Source: Bacteroidales bacterium
GTDB lineage: Bacteria; Bacteroidota; Bacteroidia; Bacteroidales; Prolixibacteraceae
DNA: 64,000 bases
Direction: 5' to 3'
Assembly (NCBI GenBank): GCA_012729335.1
Contig: JAAYDJ010000026.1
Span: 1-64,000, forward strand
Shown: piece by piece, positions 42,944 to 52,667 of the stretch
How the letters are laid out: every line of letters begins with the position of its first letter
How positions within the stretch are numbered: position 1 is the first letter of the stretch
Position numbers and translations under genes: made by a program
The notes under the pieces: model-generated
What the model was told of the DNA's origin: nothing
Database searches by the model: none
What the model saw: the letters and a program-made list of their open reading frames with translations, nothing else

Positions 42944-44386
42944 ATGAAGATAGATATCGGTGAATCATTGGTGAACAGCTATCTGAGGCATGTTATGGGT
43001 TGCTGCATTGTACAGTCCAACTGGAAACCTTCAGATAACTGGCCGGTCGGGGAAATGGATCTTGCCCTGGCCCGCAGGGAATTCGAGAGGATCCAGCGAC
43101 ACAAAGCCTTTACTGAAATTTTTAAGACCGGTTTCGAACAAACCGTGCGGCAGACCGAAGTGGACGTGCTGGGATACACCCATGACAAAACCATATATGC
43201 GGCCAATGTCACCTTTCATGAGTACGGCATCAATTTCGGTTCCCGTACCGATACCCGTAACCGGGTCATTAAAAGCCTCCTCAGGGCTTACCTGGCCCTG
43301 ATCTGTTATTTTCCGGGATATAAACATGTCCTGCTCTACTGCTCCCCCAAGGTCACCGGGATTACAGAGGAGGTCCTGCAGGACTATTTCCGGATTCTGA
43401 AGCAGGATTTCAGTTCGGAGGAGGTGGAGTTCAAATACCTTTCCAACGACAGTTTCCGTGACCAGGTGCTGATGCATACCCTCGACAGTGCCCAGGAGCA
43501 TTTCGATACCAGTGAGCTTTTCCTGCGTTCATTCAAACTGCTGACCGTGTACGCTGGTGATGAGGCCGAGGAGGAAGGAGAGGGGGCTGAACCTCCCGCC
43601 GAACCTCAGGAACGGAAAAGCGTTCGCACCCGGCGCACATCCGGCGAAGAGCGTGGGGGAGGTGCACCGGTGGCGGAAGACCCCCGGTCTGACCCTGGAA
43701 GGCAGTCAGGCCCGGCAGCCTCTCCACCTGTTTACTCCCAAGCTGTGGATCCTGTGGCCGGAGAGGGCAGTGCCGCAGCCACAGGTTATCCTGCGCCGGA
43801 ATCCATGCCGGAGCCCGAAAGGAAAGAGGCTGAACAGATCCTGCCCGGTTCTGAAACCCCCGGGGAATCTGCGGCCACACCCCCCGCCCGAACCCGTAAA
43901 AGAGAAAGAATAAAGTCGGCGACCCCCGTCAGACCTGCCGTTTCCTTCGTCAGGGAGGAAATCCCCGTACAGGAAGAACCTGCCACCGTCGAGGAATCAC
44001 CGGAGGAAACTCCCAGGGTAAACGATGAGGCGCCAACCGTGCAGGAAGAAGATGCGGAGACCCTCATCGAACAGGAAATCGCCAAGGTGAAAAGCCGCGT
44101 GCCCAAATGGTTCCAGCGGTCTTCCCAAAATAACAGCAAAATCCTGATCCGCTTTATGGAGCTTTATGAAAAGGACGAAAACGTCTCCCTCCGTCAGCTC
44201 TCCGAGATGTGTGGCGATGTGAAGAACTTTGCCGTCAACTTCGCCCAGATGAACAAAGTCAATGGCAGAAACCATGGCAAGGTATTCACAGTGAAGGGCG
44301 AAACTGTCGTGCTGTGGGAACCGGTAAGGGATTATATTATTCAGGAATATATCGCATTCAAAAAGTCTTACTATTCAGAAGAATGA
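42944..44386 (+). CDS. PD-(D/E)XK-nuclease-like domain + long acidic/proline-rich linker + C-terminal helical (HTH-like) domain
   Basis: TEVDVLGYTHDKTIYAANVTFHEYGINFGS core; low-complexity 555-aa-scale middle; C-terminal VSLRQLSEMCGDVKNFAVNFAQMNKVNGRNHGKVF. Confidence 0.65.
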   Translation: MKIDIGESLVNSYLRHVMGCCIVQSNWKPSDNWPVGEMDLALARREFERIQRHKAFTEIFKTGFEQTVRQTEVDVLGYTHDKTIYAANVTFHEYGINFGSRTDTRNRVIKSLLRAYLALICYFPGYKHVLLYCSPKVTGITEEVLQDYFRILKQDFSSEEVEFKYLSNDSFRDQVLMHTLDSAQEHFDTSELFLRSFKLLTVYAGDEAEEEGEGAEPPAEPQERKSVRTRRTSGEERGGGAPVAEDPRSDPGRQSGPAASPPVYSQAVDPVAGEGSAAATGYPAPESMPEPERKEAEQILPGSETPGESAATPPARTRKRERIKSATPVRPAVSFVREEIPVQEEPATVEESPEETPRVNDEAPTVQEEDAETLIEQEIAKVKSRVPKWFQRSSQNNSKILIRFMELYEKDENVSLRQLSEMCGDVKNFAVNFAQMNKVNGRNHGKVFTVKGETVVLWEPVRDYIIQEYIAFKKSYYSEE

Positions 44387-44503
44387 TCAATAGATTGAAA
44401 ATAGGCTAAAATAAACGGGGTCAGTTAAGAGTGTTACCATAATTTTATTATATTCGCGGAAATTTTGAAACAGGCTTTTGTAACACCTTAATAATCAACG
44501 ATT

Positions 44504-44725
44504 ATGTATTGGACACTCGAATTAGCATCTAAACTGGAGGATGCGCCCTGGCCGGCGACCAAAGACGAACTGATTGATTTTGCCATACGCTCAGGAGCTC
44601 CGCTGGAAGTGATAGAGAACCTTCAGGAGATTGAGGATGAGGGGGAAGTGTATGAAAGTATTGAAGACATTTGGCCCGATTATCCCAGTAAGGATGACTT
44701 TTTTTTCAACGAGGACGAGTATTGA
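44504..44725 (+). CDS. DUF2795 domain-containing small acidic protein
   Basis: MYWTLELASKLEDAPWPATKDELIDFAIRSGAPLEVIENLQEIEDEGEVYESIEDIWPDYP. Confidence 0.85.
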   Translation: MYWTLELASKLEDAPWPATKDELIDFAIRSGAPLEVIENLQEIEDEGEVYESIEDIWPDYPSKDDFFFNEDEY

Positions 44726-44737
44726 CACATAGTAAAA

Positions 44738-44764
44738 GAACAGGCTTCGGGCCTGTTTTTTGTT
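44738..44764 (+). terminator. Rho-independent terminator
   Basis: AACAGGC-ttcgg-GCCTGTT followed by TTTTG. Confidence 0.75.
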
Positions 44765-44784
44765 AATGAGAGGGTGTTTACGGA

Positions 44785-45453
44785 ATGCAAAAGCTGGCGA
44801 TATCAGAGGAATTGTGGGGCAAAGTCCCGGGGCTCAGGTTGTGGTGCATTGAGAGTGATGTGGTGACCGGGGTGTCTCCTGCGGGGCTGCTTCAGCTTCT
44901 GGAGGAGCGGTGCCAGGAACTGCGCGGTCGTTTGAAGACGGAGGAGATCAGTATGCTGCCGGCCATCAGGGCCTCCCGGGCGGCATACCGGATAACGGGC
45001 AAGGATCCCGCCAGATACCGGCTGTCGGCCGAGGCGTTGTTGCGGCGGGTGGTCAGAGGTGAAGCGCTTTACCGGATCAGCAATGTGGTTGATTTGCTCA
45101 ACCTGGTTTCACTTACCTCGGGCTTTTCGATCGGGGGTTACGATGCGGAGGCCATTGACGGGGAAGTGGAGTTTGGAATCGGCAGGGCAGGGGAGCCTTA
45201 CCAGGCCATTGGCAGGGGAGAATTCAATATCGAAGGGTTACCGGTGTTCCGTGACCGCCAGGGCGCCTTCGGAAGCCCCACCAGCGACTCGGAACGGACC
45301 AGCGTTACCCCCGGAACGCGCCGTTTCCTGATGGTCATCATCGACTTCGGATCTCCCGGAACCCTCCGTGAAACAGGCAGTCAGGCTGCCGCCTTGTTGC
45401 GCGAATTCGCAGGTGCTCAAAATATGGAAACGCAGTTAATAGAAAAACCATGA
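44785..45453 (+). CDS. B3/B4 (tRNA-editing-like) domain protein
   Basis: LPAIRASRAAYRITGKDPARYRLSAEALLRRVVRGEALYRISNVVDLLNLVSLTSGFSIGGYD. Confidence 0.85.
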   Translation: MQKLAISEELWGKVPGLRLWCIESDVVTGVSPAGLLQLLEERCQELRGRLKTEEISMLPAIRASRAAYRITGKDPARYRLSAEALLRRVVRGEALYRISNVVDLLNLVSLTSGFSIGGYDAEAIDGEVEFGIGRAGEPYQAIGRGEFNIEGLPVFRDRQGAFGSPTSDSERTSVTPGTRRFLMVIIDFGSPGTLRETGSQAAALLREFAGAQNMETQLIEKP

Positions 45454-46001
45454 AACAGGAATTTTGCAGGCTGATGATCAAATGGTGGGGGTGGAAAGTG
45501 GTCAGCGGGGAGATGCCCGATCAGAAGGCGATCATCATTGGTGTACCACACACCAGTATCTGGGATTATGTCATTTCATGGCTGTATTACACCTCGGTGG
45601 GGGGAACCGCCCATACCGTCATCAAGAAAGAGATGTTTTTCTGGCCTATGGGGTGGCTGCTCCGCCAAACGGGGGCCATTCCGGTTGACCGTTCACGGGG
45701 AGCATCCCTGGTCAAGCAGATCATCGACGAATTCAACCGGCGCGAGAAATTCCATCTGGCCATTACGCCCGAGGGAACCCGCAAGCTCACCCGGCGGTGG
45801 AAAGGAGGCTTTCACGCCATCGCCAGGGCCACCGGCGCCAAAGTTTACCTGGGTTTCTTTGACTGGGGCAGGAAGGAAATTGGCTGGTATCAAACCCTGG
45901 AACTCACCGAAGATGTCGATGCCGACATCCGCAGGATGAAAGCGTATTATCGTGAGCTGGGAGTCACAGGCAAACATCCTGAGTTGTTTACCACGGAATA
46001 G
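45450..46001 (+). CDS. 1-acyl-sn-glycerol-3-phosphate acyltransferase-like protein
   Basis: IIGVPHTSIWDYV (HxxxxD variant), GAIPVDRS, TPEGTRK. ATGA overlap with the upstream gene. Confidence 0.88.
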   Translation: MKQEFCRLMIKWWGWKVVSGEMPDQKAIIIGVPHTSIWDYVISWLYYTSVGGTAHTVIKKEMFFWPMGWLLRQTGAIPVDRSRGASLVKQIIDEFNRREKFHLAITPEGTRKLTRRWKGGFHAIARATGAKVYLGFFDWGRKEIGWYQTLELTEDVDADIRRMKAYYRELGVTGKHPELFTTE

Positions 46002-46005
46002 GGAT

Positions 46006-46776
46006 ATGGAGCTCAGGGTCACAGTGGTGCAGTGCCGGCTGGAATGGGAAAATCCTGCGGCCAACCGGGAGCGGATCTCCCGGATGATGGAGATGGCCGG
46101 GGTCACCGATGTGATTCTGCTTCCGGAGATGTTCACAACCGGATTCACCATGGCTTCGGAACGGCTGGCAGAGAGCATGGATGGCCCCACGGTGACCTGG
46201 ATGCAAGGCAAAGCCACGGAACTGGGAGCCGCCCTGGCCGGAACAGTGATCATCAGGGAAAACGGCAGCTGCTTTAACCGCCTGGTGTGGGTGAGCCCCG
46301 GCCGGGACCCCCTGTATTACGATAAAAAACACCTGTTTACCATGGGGGGGGAATCCCTCCATTTCAGCCCGGGTCTCCGGCGCGTCACCCTGGAATTCAA
46401 AGGATGGAAGATTAGACCCCTGATCTGCTACGACCTCCGGTTTCCTGTGTGGAGCCGTAACCACGACGACTATGACCTGCTCCTTTACCTGGCCAACTGG
46501 CCCGCAGCCCGGCACCATGTATGGAAGATCCTTCCCCAGGCCAGAGCCTTGGAAAACCAAAGCTACTGCATCGCGGTCAACCGGGTCGGCACCGACGGCA
46601 CCGGTCTTGCCTACCACGGCGATTCCATGATGGTCACTCCCAAAGGGGAAACCACCCTCATGGGCGGAGAGGAAGCCGTCCACACCTTTACCCTGAACAG
46701 ACATGAACTCCAGGCCTTCAGGGAAAAATTCCCCGTCCTGCGCGACCGCGACACTTTTGGAATGTCAGAATATTAA
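46006..46776 (+). CDS. Nitrilase/omega-amidase family hydrolase
   Basis: LLPEMFTTGF (Glu), YDKKHLF (Lys), LICYDLRFPVW (Cys). Start refined from 45952. Confidence 0.92.
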   Translation: MELRVTVVQCRLEWENPAANRERISRMMEMAGVTDVILLPEMFTTGFTMASERLAESMDGPTVTWMQGKATELGAALAGTVIIRENGSCFNRLVWVSPGRDPLYYDKKHLFTMGGESLHFSPGLRRVTLEFKGWKIRPLICYDLRFPVWSRNHDDYDLLLYLANWPAARHHVWKILPQARALENQSYCIAVNRVGTDGTGLAYHGDSMMVTPKGETTLMGGEEAVHTFTLNRHELQAFREKFPVLRDRDTFGMSEY

Positions 46777-46906
46777 ATTGTCAGAATATTAAATTGTCAG
46801 AATAACTGATTGTCGGGGTATCTGATTATCGGGGTATCTGAGTGTCAGGATAACAGAGTGTCAGAATATCTGAGTGACAGGATATCTGAGTGACAGGATA
46901 TCAGAA
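46763..46906. repeat. 16-bp tandem repeat x9 between convergent genes
   Basis: tgtcagaatattaaat-type units at exact 16-bp spacing. Confidence 0.95.
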
Positions 46907-49096
46907 CAAGAGCTGCTGTTTGAGGAATTCTTCCATTTTGGCATAGAGGTGCATGGTGGTATTTCCTCCGCGGATGCCATGGTTTTTATCGGTATAGACG
47001 GCCATGTCGAAGGGAACGCCGGCCTGTACGAGGGCTTCGGCAAAGGTCATGGAATTCTGGACGTGGACGTTATCGTCGGCGGAGCCGTGGACCAGCAACA
47101 GGCGCCCCTTTATTTTGCCGGCATGTGTCACCGGGGAGTTGTCGTCATAACCCTGCGGGTTTTCCTCAGGTTTGCGCATGTACCTCTCGGTGTAGATGTT
47201 GTCGTAGAACCTCCAGTTGGTCACGGGGGCCACTGCAATGCCCGCTCTGAAGAGATCCCCTCCTTTGGCCATGGTCAGAGCCGTCATAAATCCGCCGTAG
47301 CTCCATCCCCAGATGGCGATCCGCCGGCTGTCGACCCACGGTAGGGATGCCAGGTAACGTGCCGCCTCCACCATGTCGTCTGACTCATACCTCCCCAGCT
47401 GCATGTAGGTCACCTTCCTGAAGTCTTCACCCCGGGCTCCCGTGCCACGGGGATCAACACACACTACCGCAAATCCCTCCTGGGCCAGGTATTCGTTCCA
47501 GCCCACACTCCAGCTGTCGGTGACCTGTTGCGAGTTGGGACCGCTGTACTGGGTCATCACCACCGGGTATTTCCGGGAGGCGTCAAAGCCCGATGGCCTG
47601 ATCATCCACCCGTTCAGTCCGATCCCTTCCGAAGTGGTAAAAGAGAAAAATTCCCTGGCGGGAATGGCGTACTCCGCAAGCTTGGTTTTCAGGGCTTCGT
47701 TGTTTTCCAGCACCCTGATCTGTTTCCCTTTCCAGTCGTGAAGGGTGATCAGGGCAGGGGAGACGCTGCTGGTATGGGTGTGGATATAGTAATTGAAGTT
47801 GCGGCTGAAATCGGCCCGGTTGGTGCCGGGCTGCGGGGAAAGGGTGCCTCTCTTTTTTCCGTCGGCACTGACAAAGTAAACCTCCCTGCGCAGGGGCGAT
47901 TCGGCGGCCGCCTGGTAATAAAAGAGCTTCCGTACCGCATCGTAGCCATAAAAGGCGGTGACATCGTACGCACCCGACGTGAGCTGCCTGATCTCAAATC
48001 CTTCTTTGTCATGCAGATAGAGATGGGCGTAGCCGTTGCGCTCACTGGTCACCACAAACTGGCCATTGTCGAGAAACGTGAATTTGTCGAGGAAATCCTC
48101 GTCGACGAATTTCTCATTTTTCTCGGTGAAGAGCGGACGGGTGTCGCCCGTATAGGGATTGGTCAGCAGCAGATCGAGCTGATTCTGGCGGCGGTTCAAC
48201 CGCATGACCACCAGGTGGGCGGCGTCGGGAGTCCACCTGACCCGCGGAAGGTATATATCGGGTTCCTTTCCCGTGTCAGCCAGGATGTTGGCCCGCGATT
48301 TGGTGTCATAAATCCGGACCGTCACGCGGGAGTTATCTTCCCCCGCACGGGGATATTTGAAGGTTTCCAGCCGGGGGTATTCTACCTTCCCGGGGTTTCC
48401 TTCCGTAGAATTGAAAAGCGTCATGGTAAACTCCCTGACTGCCGACTCGTCAAAGCGGATGTAGGCCAGAAAACGGCTGTCGGGCGACCAGGCAAACGCC
48501 TTGCTGAACCCGAATTCCTCTTCATAAACCCAATCGGGTGCCCCGTTGATGATCCGGTTTTTCTCCCCGTCGCTGGTCACCTGGGTCTCGGTCCCGAATT
48601 TCAGATTCTTGATAAAAAGGTTATTCTGGCGCACAAAAGCCACACGCTCCCCGTCAGGCGAAAAAGTCGCCAATTGCTGCTTCCCCTTTTCCGAAAGGGG
48701 CAGAAGTTCCCTTGTCACCGAGTTCCAAACATAATATTCCGCCATGAAAGAATGACGGTAGATGGGCTCCATCGCCGTCATCAGCAGGATTTTGGTTTCG
48801 TCGTCACTCAGCTCATAACTCATGAATCGCTGCAGGGGGGCGTCTGTAACCTCTTTCAGGTCGAAAAGGGTGGCCACTTTCTGCCCCGACTGAAAACTGT
48901 ATTTAACGATCTTGGTGCCCTCCTCCATCAGCGTGTAATGGTTGCCGTCTTTCATCGATTGCAGTCCGGGCAACTGCCGCTGCACAAAACTACGCGACTT
49001 GAAAAGATCTTCCATCGTGATCTTCTTCAGCGTTTGCGCATAGGTCGCGGACCACACCAGGGCCAGCAGGGTGATAAGAAATACTCTGGTCTTCAT
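46901..49096 (-). CDS. S9 family peptidase, dipeptidyl peptidase IV-like
   Basis: IWGWSYGGFMT (GxSxG), LLVHGSADDNVHVQN, MAVYTDKNHGIRGG. Start refined to MKTRVFLITLLALVWS. Confidence 0.95.
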   Translation of the reverse strand: MKTRVFLITLLALVWSATYAQTLKKITMEDLFKSRSFVQRQLPGLQSMKDGNHYTLMEEGTKIVKYSFQSGQKVATLFDLKEVTDAPLQRFMSYELSDDETKILLMTAMEPIYRHSFMAEYYVWNSVTRELLPLSEKGKQQLATFSPDGERVAFVRQNNLFIKNLKFGTETQVTSDGEKNRIINGAPDWVYEEEFGFSKAFAWSPDSRFLAYIRFDESAVREFTMTLFNSTEGNPGKVEYPRLETFKYPRAGEDNSRVTVRIYDTKSRANILADTGKEPDIYLPRVRWTPDAAHLVVMRLNRRQNQLDLLLTNPYTGDTRPLFTEKNEKFVDEDFLDKFTFLDNGQFVVTSERNGYAHLYLHDKEGFEIRQLTSGAYDVTAFYGYDAVRKLFYYQAAAESPLRREVYFVSADGKKRGTLSPQPGTNRADFSRNFNYYIHTHTSSVSPALITLHDWKGKQIRVLENNEALKTKLAEYAIPAREFFSFTTSEGIGLNGWMIRPSGFDASRKYPVVMTQYSGPNSQQVTDSWSVGWNEYLAQEGFAVVCVDPRGTGARGEDFRKVTYMQLGRYESDDMVEAARYLASLPWVDSRRIAIWGWSYGGFMTALTMAKGGDLFRAGIAVAPVTNWRFYDNIYTERYMRKPEENPQGYDDNSPVTHAGKIKGRLLLVHGSADDNVHVQNSMTFAEALVQAGVPFDMAVYTDKNHGIRGGNTTMHLYAKMEEFLKQQLLF

Positions 49097-49134
49097 ATTG
49101 TTACATCTGTTAAACATAAATCATTCCTCTCCAG

Positions 49135-49302
49135 GAGATCCTCCCCGAAACAGGCCTAGAGATCCTCCCCGAAACAGGCCTAAAGATCCTCCCCGAAACA
49201 GGCCTAGAGATCCTCCCCGAAACAGGCCTAGAGATCCTCTCCGAAACAAGGCTGGAGTTCCTCCCCGAAACAAGGCTGGAGTTCCTCACCATAGTGGGCG
49301 TG
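49135..49302. repeat. 24-bp tandem repeat, about 7 units, degenerating to the right
   Basis: gagatcctccccgaaacaggccta repeated at 24-bp spacing. Confidence 0.95.
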
Positions 49303-49478
49303 AATTCCTTCCCGGAAAGGGTCGTGAAACCTTACCCGGAGGAGGAAACTACCCTGTATTGGGCTCAGGATCCCCTTATCTGCAAAGTAAACCAAAAAAT
49401 ACAAAAGTAAAATGTTCAGGCCCATATCATGTGTGTCAGGAGACAGAAGTCATGGAGAGGCCTGCAGGTTATCATTGA

Positions 49479-49618
49479 TATGGCCCATCCTGCATTGTTA
49501 TGGCCCATCCTGCATTGATATGGCCAATTCTGCATTGATATGGCCAATCCTGCATTGATATGGCCAATCCTGCATCGTTGTGGCCCAGCCTGCATCGTTG
49601 TGGCCCAGCCTGCATGGA
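49479..49618. repeat. 20-bp tandem repeat x7
   Basis: tatggcccatcctgcattgt-type units at exact 20-bp spacing. Confidence 0.96.
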
Positions 49619-49831
49619 ATGGACATCATCTTAAAGCCGGGGGGGCATATCAGTCAGGGGCCGAACGTGGTATTATGAACGATATGAGACGGCCGGCTGG
49701 GTCGGTGAAGACGGGCCACGGGTCAGGAGTGATTTCCAGGGGATGGTTATCGGGTGAGCAGGCGGGGATTCTGCATGTTTTTTTTACCAATTAAATACGG
49801 GCTCCGGAATTATTGTTTTGCAGGAAAGTAT

Positions 49832-49839
49832 TATCTTTG
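49832..49839 (+). promoter_or_regulatory. Candidate -7 element upstream of thrS
   Basis: TATCTTTG (TAnnTTTG), with an upstream TATTG/TTTTG region. Confidence 0.4.
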
Positions 49840-49869
49840 CGGACTTAAATTTGAAGAGATCCTATACTG

Positions 49870-51819
49870 ATGATTAAGATAACTTTACCTGATGGGAACG
49901 TCAGGGAATTTAAAGCCGGAGTGACGGGTATGGAGATTGCGGAAGCGATTTCCAGCCGGTTGGCCAGGGAAGTGCTGTCGGTGTCGGTCAATGGTGAGGT
50001 GTGGGACCTGGGCCGGCCGATCACTGCTGATGCCCTGGTGAAACTCTATACCTGGGAAGAACGGGAGGGCAAGGAGACCTTCTGGCACACCTCGGCCCAC
50101 CTGATGGCGCAGGCCATAGAGGAGTTTTACCCCGGCACCCTTTTCGGCATCGGGCCCACTGTGGACAATGGTTTTTACTACGATATTGATCTGCCGGGAG
50201 GCCAGCAGCTGTCGGAAAAGGAGCTGGAGAAAATTGAAAAGCGGATGATGGAGCGTTCACGGGAGAAACAGCCTGTGGTGCGTCAGTCCATCTCCAAAGC
50301 CGAGGCCATCAGGCTGTTCACGGAAAAAGGGGATCCCCTCAAGCTGGAGTTGATCAGCGAACTGGAAGACGGGACCATCACCCTTTACAGCCAGGGGCAG
50401 TTTACCGATCTCTGCCGGGGGCCTCACCTGCCCGATACCGGATACATTAAAGCCGTGAAGCTCACGGCCATCGCCGGCGCTTACTGGCGTGGCAATGAGA
50501 AAAATAAAATGCTCACCCGCGTTTACGGGATTACCTTTCCCAAGCAGAAGATGCTTGAGGAGTATCTCGTGATGATCGAGGAGGCCAAGAAACGGGACCA
50601 CCGGAAAATCGGCAAAGAGATGGAACTCTTCACCTTCTCGGAAGCGGTGGGCCTTGGACTTCCCCTGTGGCTGCCCAAGGGCGCACAGCTCCGCGGGCTG
50701 CTGGAGGATTTTCTCCGGAAGATTCAGAAGAACTTCGGCTACGACCAGGTCATCACGCCCCATATTGGTGACGTGAACCTCTACAAGACCTCGGGCCATT
50801 ACGAGAAATACGGCAAAGATTCCTTCCAGGTGATCAAAACCCCGGCGGAAGGGGAGGAGTACATGCTTAAACCCATGAACTGCCCTCACCACTGCGAGAT
50901 TTACAAGTCAAAACCCCGCTCCTACAAAGATCTTCCCGTGCGGATGGCCGAATTCGGAACAGTATACCGTTACGAGCAGAGTGGTGAACTTCACGGGCTG
51001 ACCAGGGTGCGTGGGTTTACCCAGGACGACGCCCACATCTATTGTCGTCCCGACCAGCTCAAGGAAGAGTTCAAGAAGGTGATCGACATTGTATTCATCA
51101 TCTTCAGGGCGCTTGATTTCAAGGATTATACAGCCCAGATCTCCCTGCGCGATCCCGGAAAACCCGAGAAGTATATCGGTTCGGCCGAGAATTGGGACAA
51201 AGCCGAAAGGGCCATTGTGGAAGCCTGTGAAGAGAAGGGTCTTCAAACCCGGACCGAGCTGGGTGAGGCGGCGTTTTATGGGCCGAAACTCGACTTCATG
51301 ATCAAGGATGCCCTGGGCCGCAACTGGCAGCTGGGGACCATCCAGGTCGACTATAATCTTCCGGAGAGGTTCCAGCTCGAATATATCGGCTCCGACGACA
51401 AACGTCACCGGCCGGTGATGATTCACCGTGCCCCCTTTGGTTCCCTGGAACGCTTCGTGGCCGTTCTGATCGAGCATACCGCGGGAAAATTCCCCCTCTG
51501 GCTCACACCCGAACAGGTGGTGGTGCTCCCCATCAGTGAAAAATTCAACGATTATGCCCGCAAAGTTTCAGATGAACTGAATTTTTCCGATATTCGCACC
51601 GTCGTAGACGATCGTAACGAAAAGATTGGCAGAAAGATACGTGACAATGAGCTGAAACGTGTGCCCTATCTTCTCGTTGTGGGTGAAAAAGAGGAGGAAA
51701 CCGGAAGCGTCGCCGTACGCCGGCAGGGCGAAGGCGATAAAGGCACGATGACCGTTGGGGAGTTTGCCGGCTTCATCAGGGAAGAAATCAAGAGACAATT
51801 AACCGGATTATATAACTAA
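49870..51819 (+). CDS. thrS: Threonyl-tRNA synthetase
   Basis: TGS, editing ([15 protein letters not shown]) and class II catalytic motifs; [14 protein letters not shown]. Confidence 0.98.
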   Translation: MIKITLPDGNVREFKAGVTGMEIAEAISSRLAREVLSVSVNGEVWDLGRPITADALVKLYTWEEREGKETFWHTSAHLMAQAIEEFYPGTLFGIGPTVDNGFYYDIDLPGGQQLSEKELEKIEKRMMERSREKQPVVRQSISKAEAIRLFTEKGDPLKLELISELEDGTITLYSQGQFTDLCRGPHLPDTGYIKAVKLTAIAGAYWRGNEKNKMLTRVYGITFPKQKMLEEYLVMIEEAKKRDHRKIGKEMELFTFSEAVGLGLPLWLPKGAQLRGLLEDFLRKIQKNFGYDQVITPHIGDVNLYKTSGHYEKYGKDSFQVIKTPAEGEEYMLKPMNCPHHCEIYKSKPRSYKDLPVRMAEFGTVYRYEQSGELHGLTRVRGFTQDDAHIYCRPDQLKEEFKKVIDIVFIIFRALDFKDYTAQISLRDPGKPEKYIGSAENWDKAERAIVEACEEKGLQTRTELGEAAFYGPKLDFMIKDALGRNWQLGTIQVDYNLPERFQLEYIGSDDKRHRPVMIHRAPFGSLERFVAVLIEHTAGKFPLWLTPEQVVVLPISEKFNDYARKVSDELNFSDIRTVVDDRNEKIGRKIRDNELKRVPYLLVVGEKEEETGSVAVRRQGEGDKGTMTVGEFAGFIREEIKRQLTGLYN

Positions 51820-51837
51820 TTTAAGGAGGACCAGACT

Positions 51838-52398
51838 ATAGCAATCAAGAAATCTTTGAACAGACCCGATAGGCCGGAAAACAACGACCCCGGCAATTAC
51901 AGGGTTAATGAGAAGATCAGGGCACAGCAGGTGCGCCTGGTGGGAGACAATCTCGAGAACCCAGGCATTTACTCCCTGCGCGAAGCCCTGAAGATCGCCG
52001 ACGCAATGGACTTAGACCTTGTCGAAATCTCTCCCAAGGCCGAACCTCCGGTATGCCGGATCATTGATTATTCCAAGTTCCTTTACCAGCAGAAAAAGAA
52101 ACAGAAGGAAATCAAAGCCAAAACCGTGCAGGTGGTCGTCAAGGAAATCCGCTTCGGTCCGCAGACCGATGACCACGATTTCAATTTCAAGCTCCGGCAC
52201 GCCGAGAAATTCCTTCAGGAAGGCGCCAAGGTCAAAGCCTTTGTCTTCTTCAAGGGACGCTCCATCCTCTTTAAGGAACAGGGGGAAATCCTCCTGCTCA
52301 AGTTTGCCACCCTCCTCGAGGAATACGGGAAAGTGGAACAGCTTCCCAAACTGGAGGGTAAAAGAATGACCATGTTTATTTCACCGAAAAAGAAATAG
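51838..52398 (+). CDS. infC: Translation initiation factor IF-3, inferred AUA start
   Basis: In-frame ATA GCA ATC AAG AAA TCT TTG AAC upstream of the tracked TTG start (51856); AAGGAGG at 51823-51829; [16 protein letters not shown] ... [13 protein letters not shown]-type core. Confidence 0.93.
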   Translation: MAIKKSLNRPDRPENNDPGNYRVNEKIRAQQVRLVGDNLENPGIYSLREALKIADAMDLDLVEISPKAEPPVCRIIDYSKFLYQQKKKQKEIKAKTVQVVVKEIRFGPQTDDHDFNFKLRHAEKFLQEGAKVKAFVFFKGRSILFKEQGEILLLKFATLLEEYGKVEQLPKLEGKRMTMFISPKKK

Positions 52399-52432
52399 GA
52401 CGTACAAGTAATTATTATTAAAAAGTAGGAAA

Positions 52433-52630
52433 ATGCCAAAAATGAAAACCAATTCCGGTGCCAAGAAGAGATTCAAACTTACCGGAACCGGCAAGATCAA
52501 GAGAAAACATGCCTACAAAAGCCACATTCTGACCAAAAAGAGCACGAAGCGCAAGCGGAATCTCGGGTACTGGACGACCATTGACAGTACCAACGTCAAC
52601 AATGTGAAGCTGATGTTGAACATGAAGTAA
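52433..52630 (+). CDS. rpmI: 50S ribosomal protein L35
   Basis: [33 protein letters not shown]. Confidence 0.98.
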   Translation: MPKMKTNSGAKKRFKLTGTGKIKRKHAYKSHILTKKSTKRKRNLGYWTTIDSTNVNNVKLMLNMK

Positions 52631-52667
52631 AGATCTTTCCACAAAAAATTAAAAGAGTAAATAACCC

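Noticed and set aside
47528-49159. 543-aa plus-strand ORF
   Set aside because: Antisense to the DPP-IV-like peptidase; composition typical of a shadow ORF.
49071-49478. ORFs encoding DPPRNRPR-type repeats on both strands
   Set aside because: They are translations of the 24-bp minisatellite, whose period is a multiple of three; no independent coding evidence.
49479-49618. Possible CRISPR array (also considered for 32643, 46763 and 49135)
   Set aside because: Units are head-to-tail with no unique spacers and no cas genes nearby.
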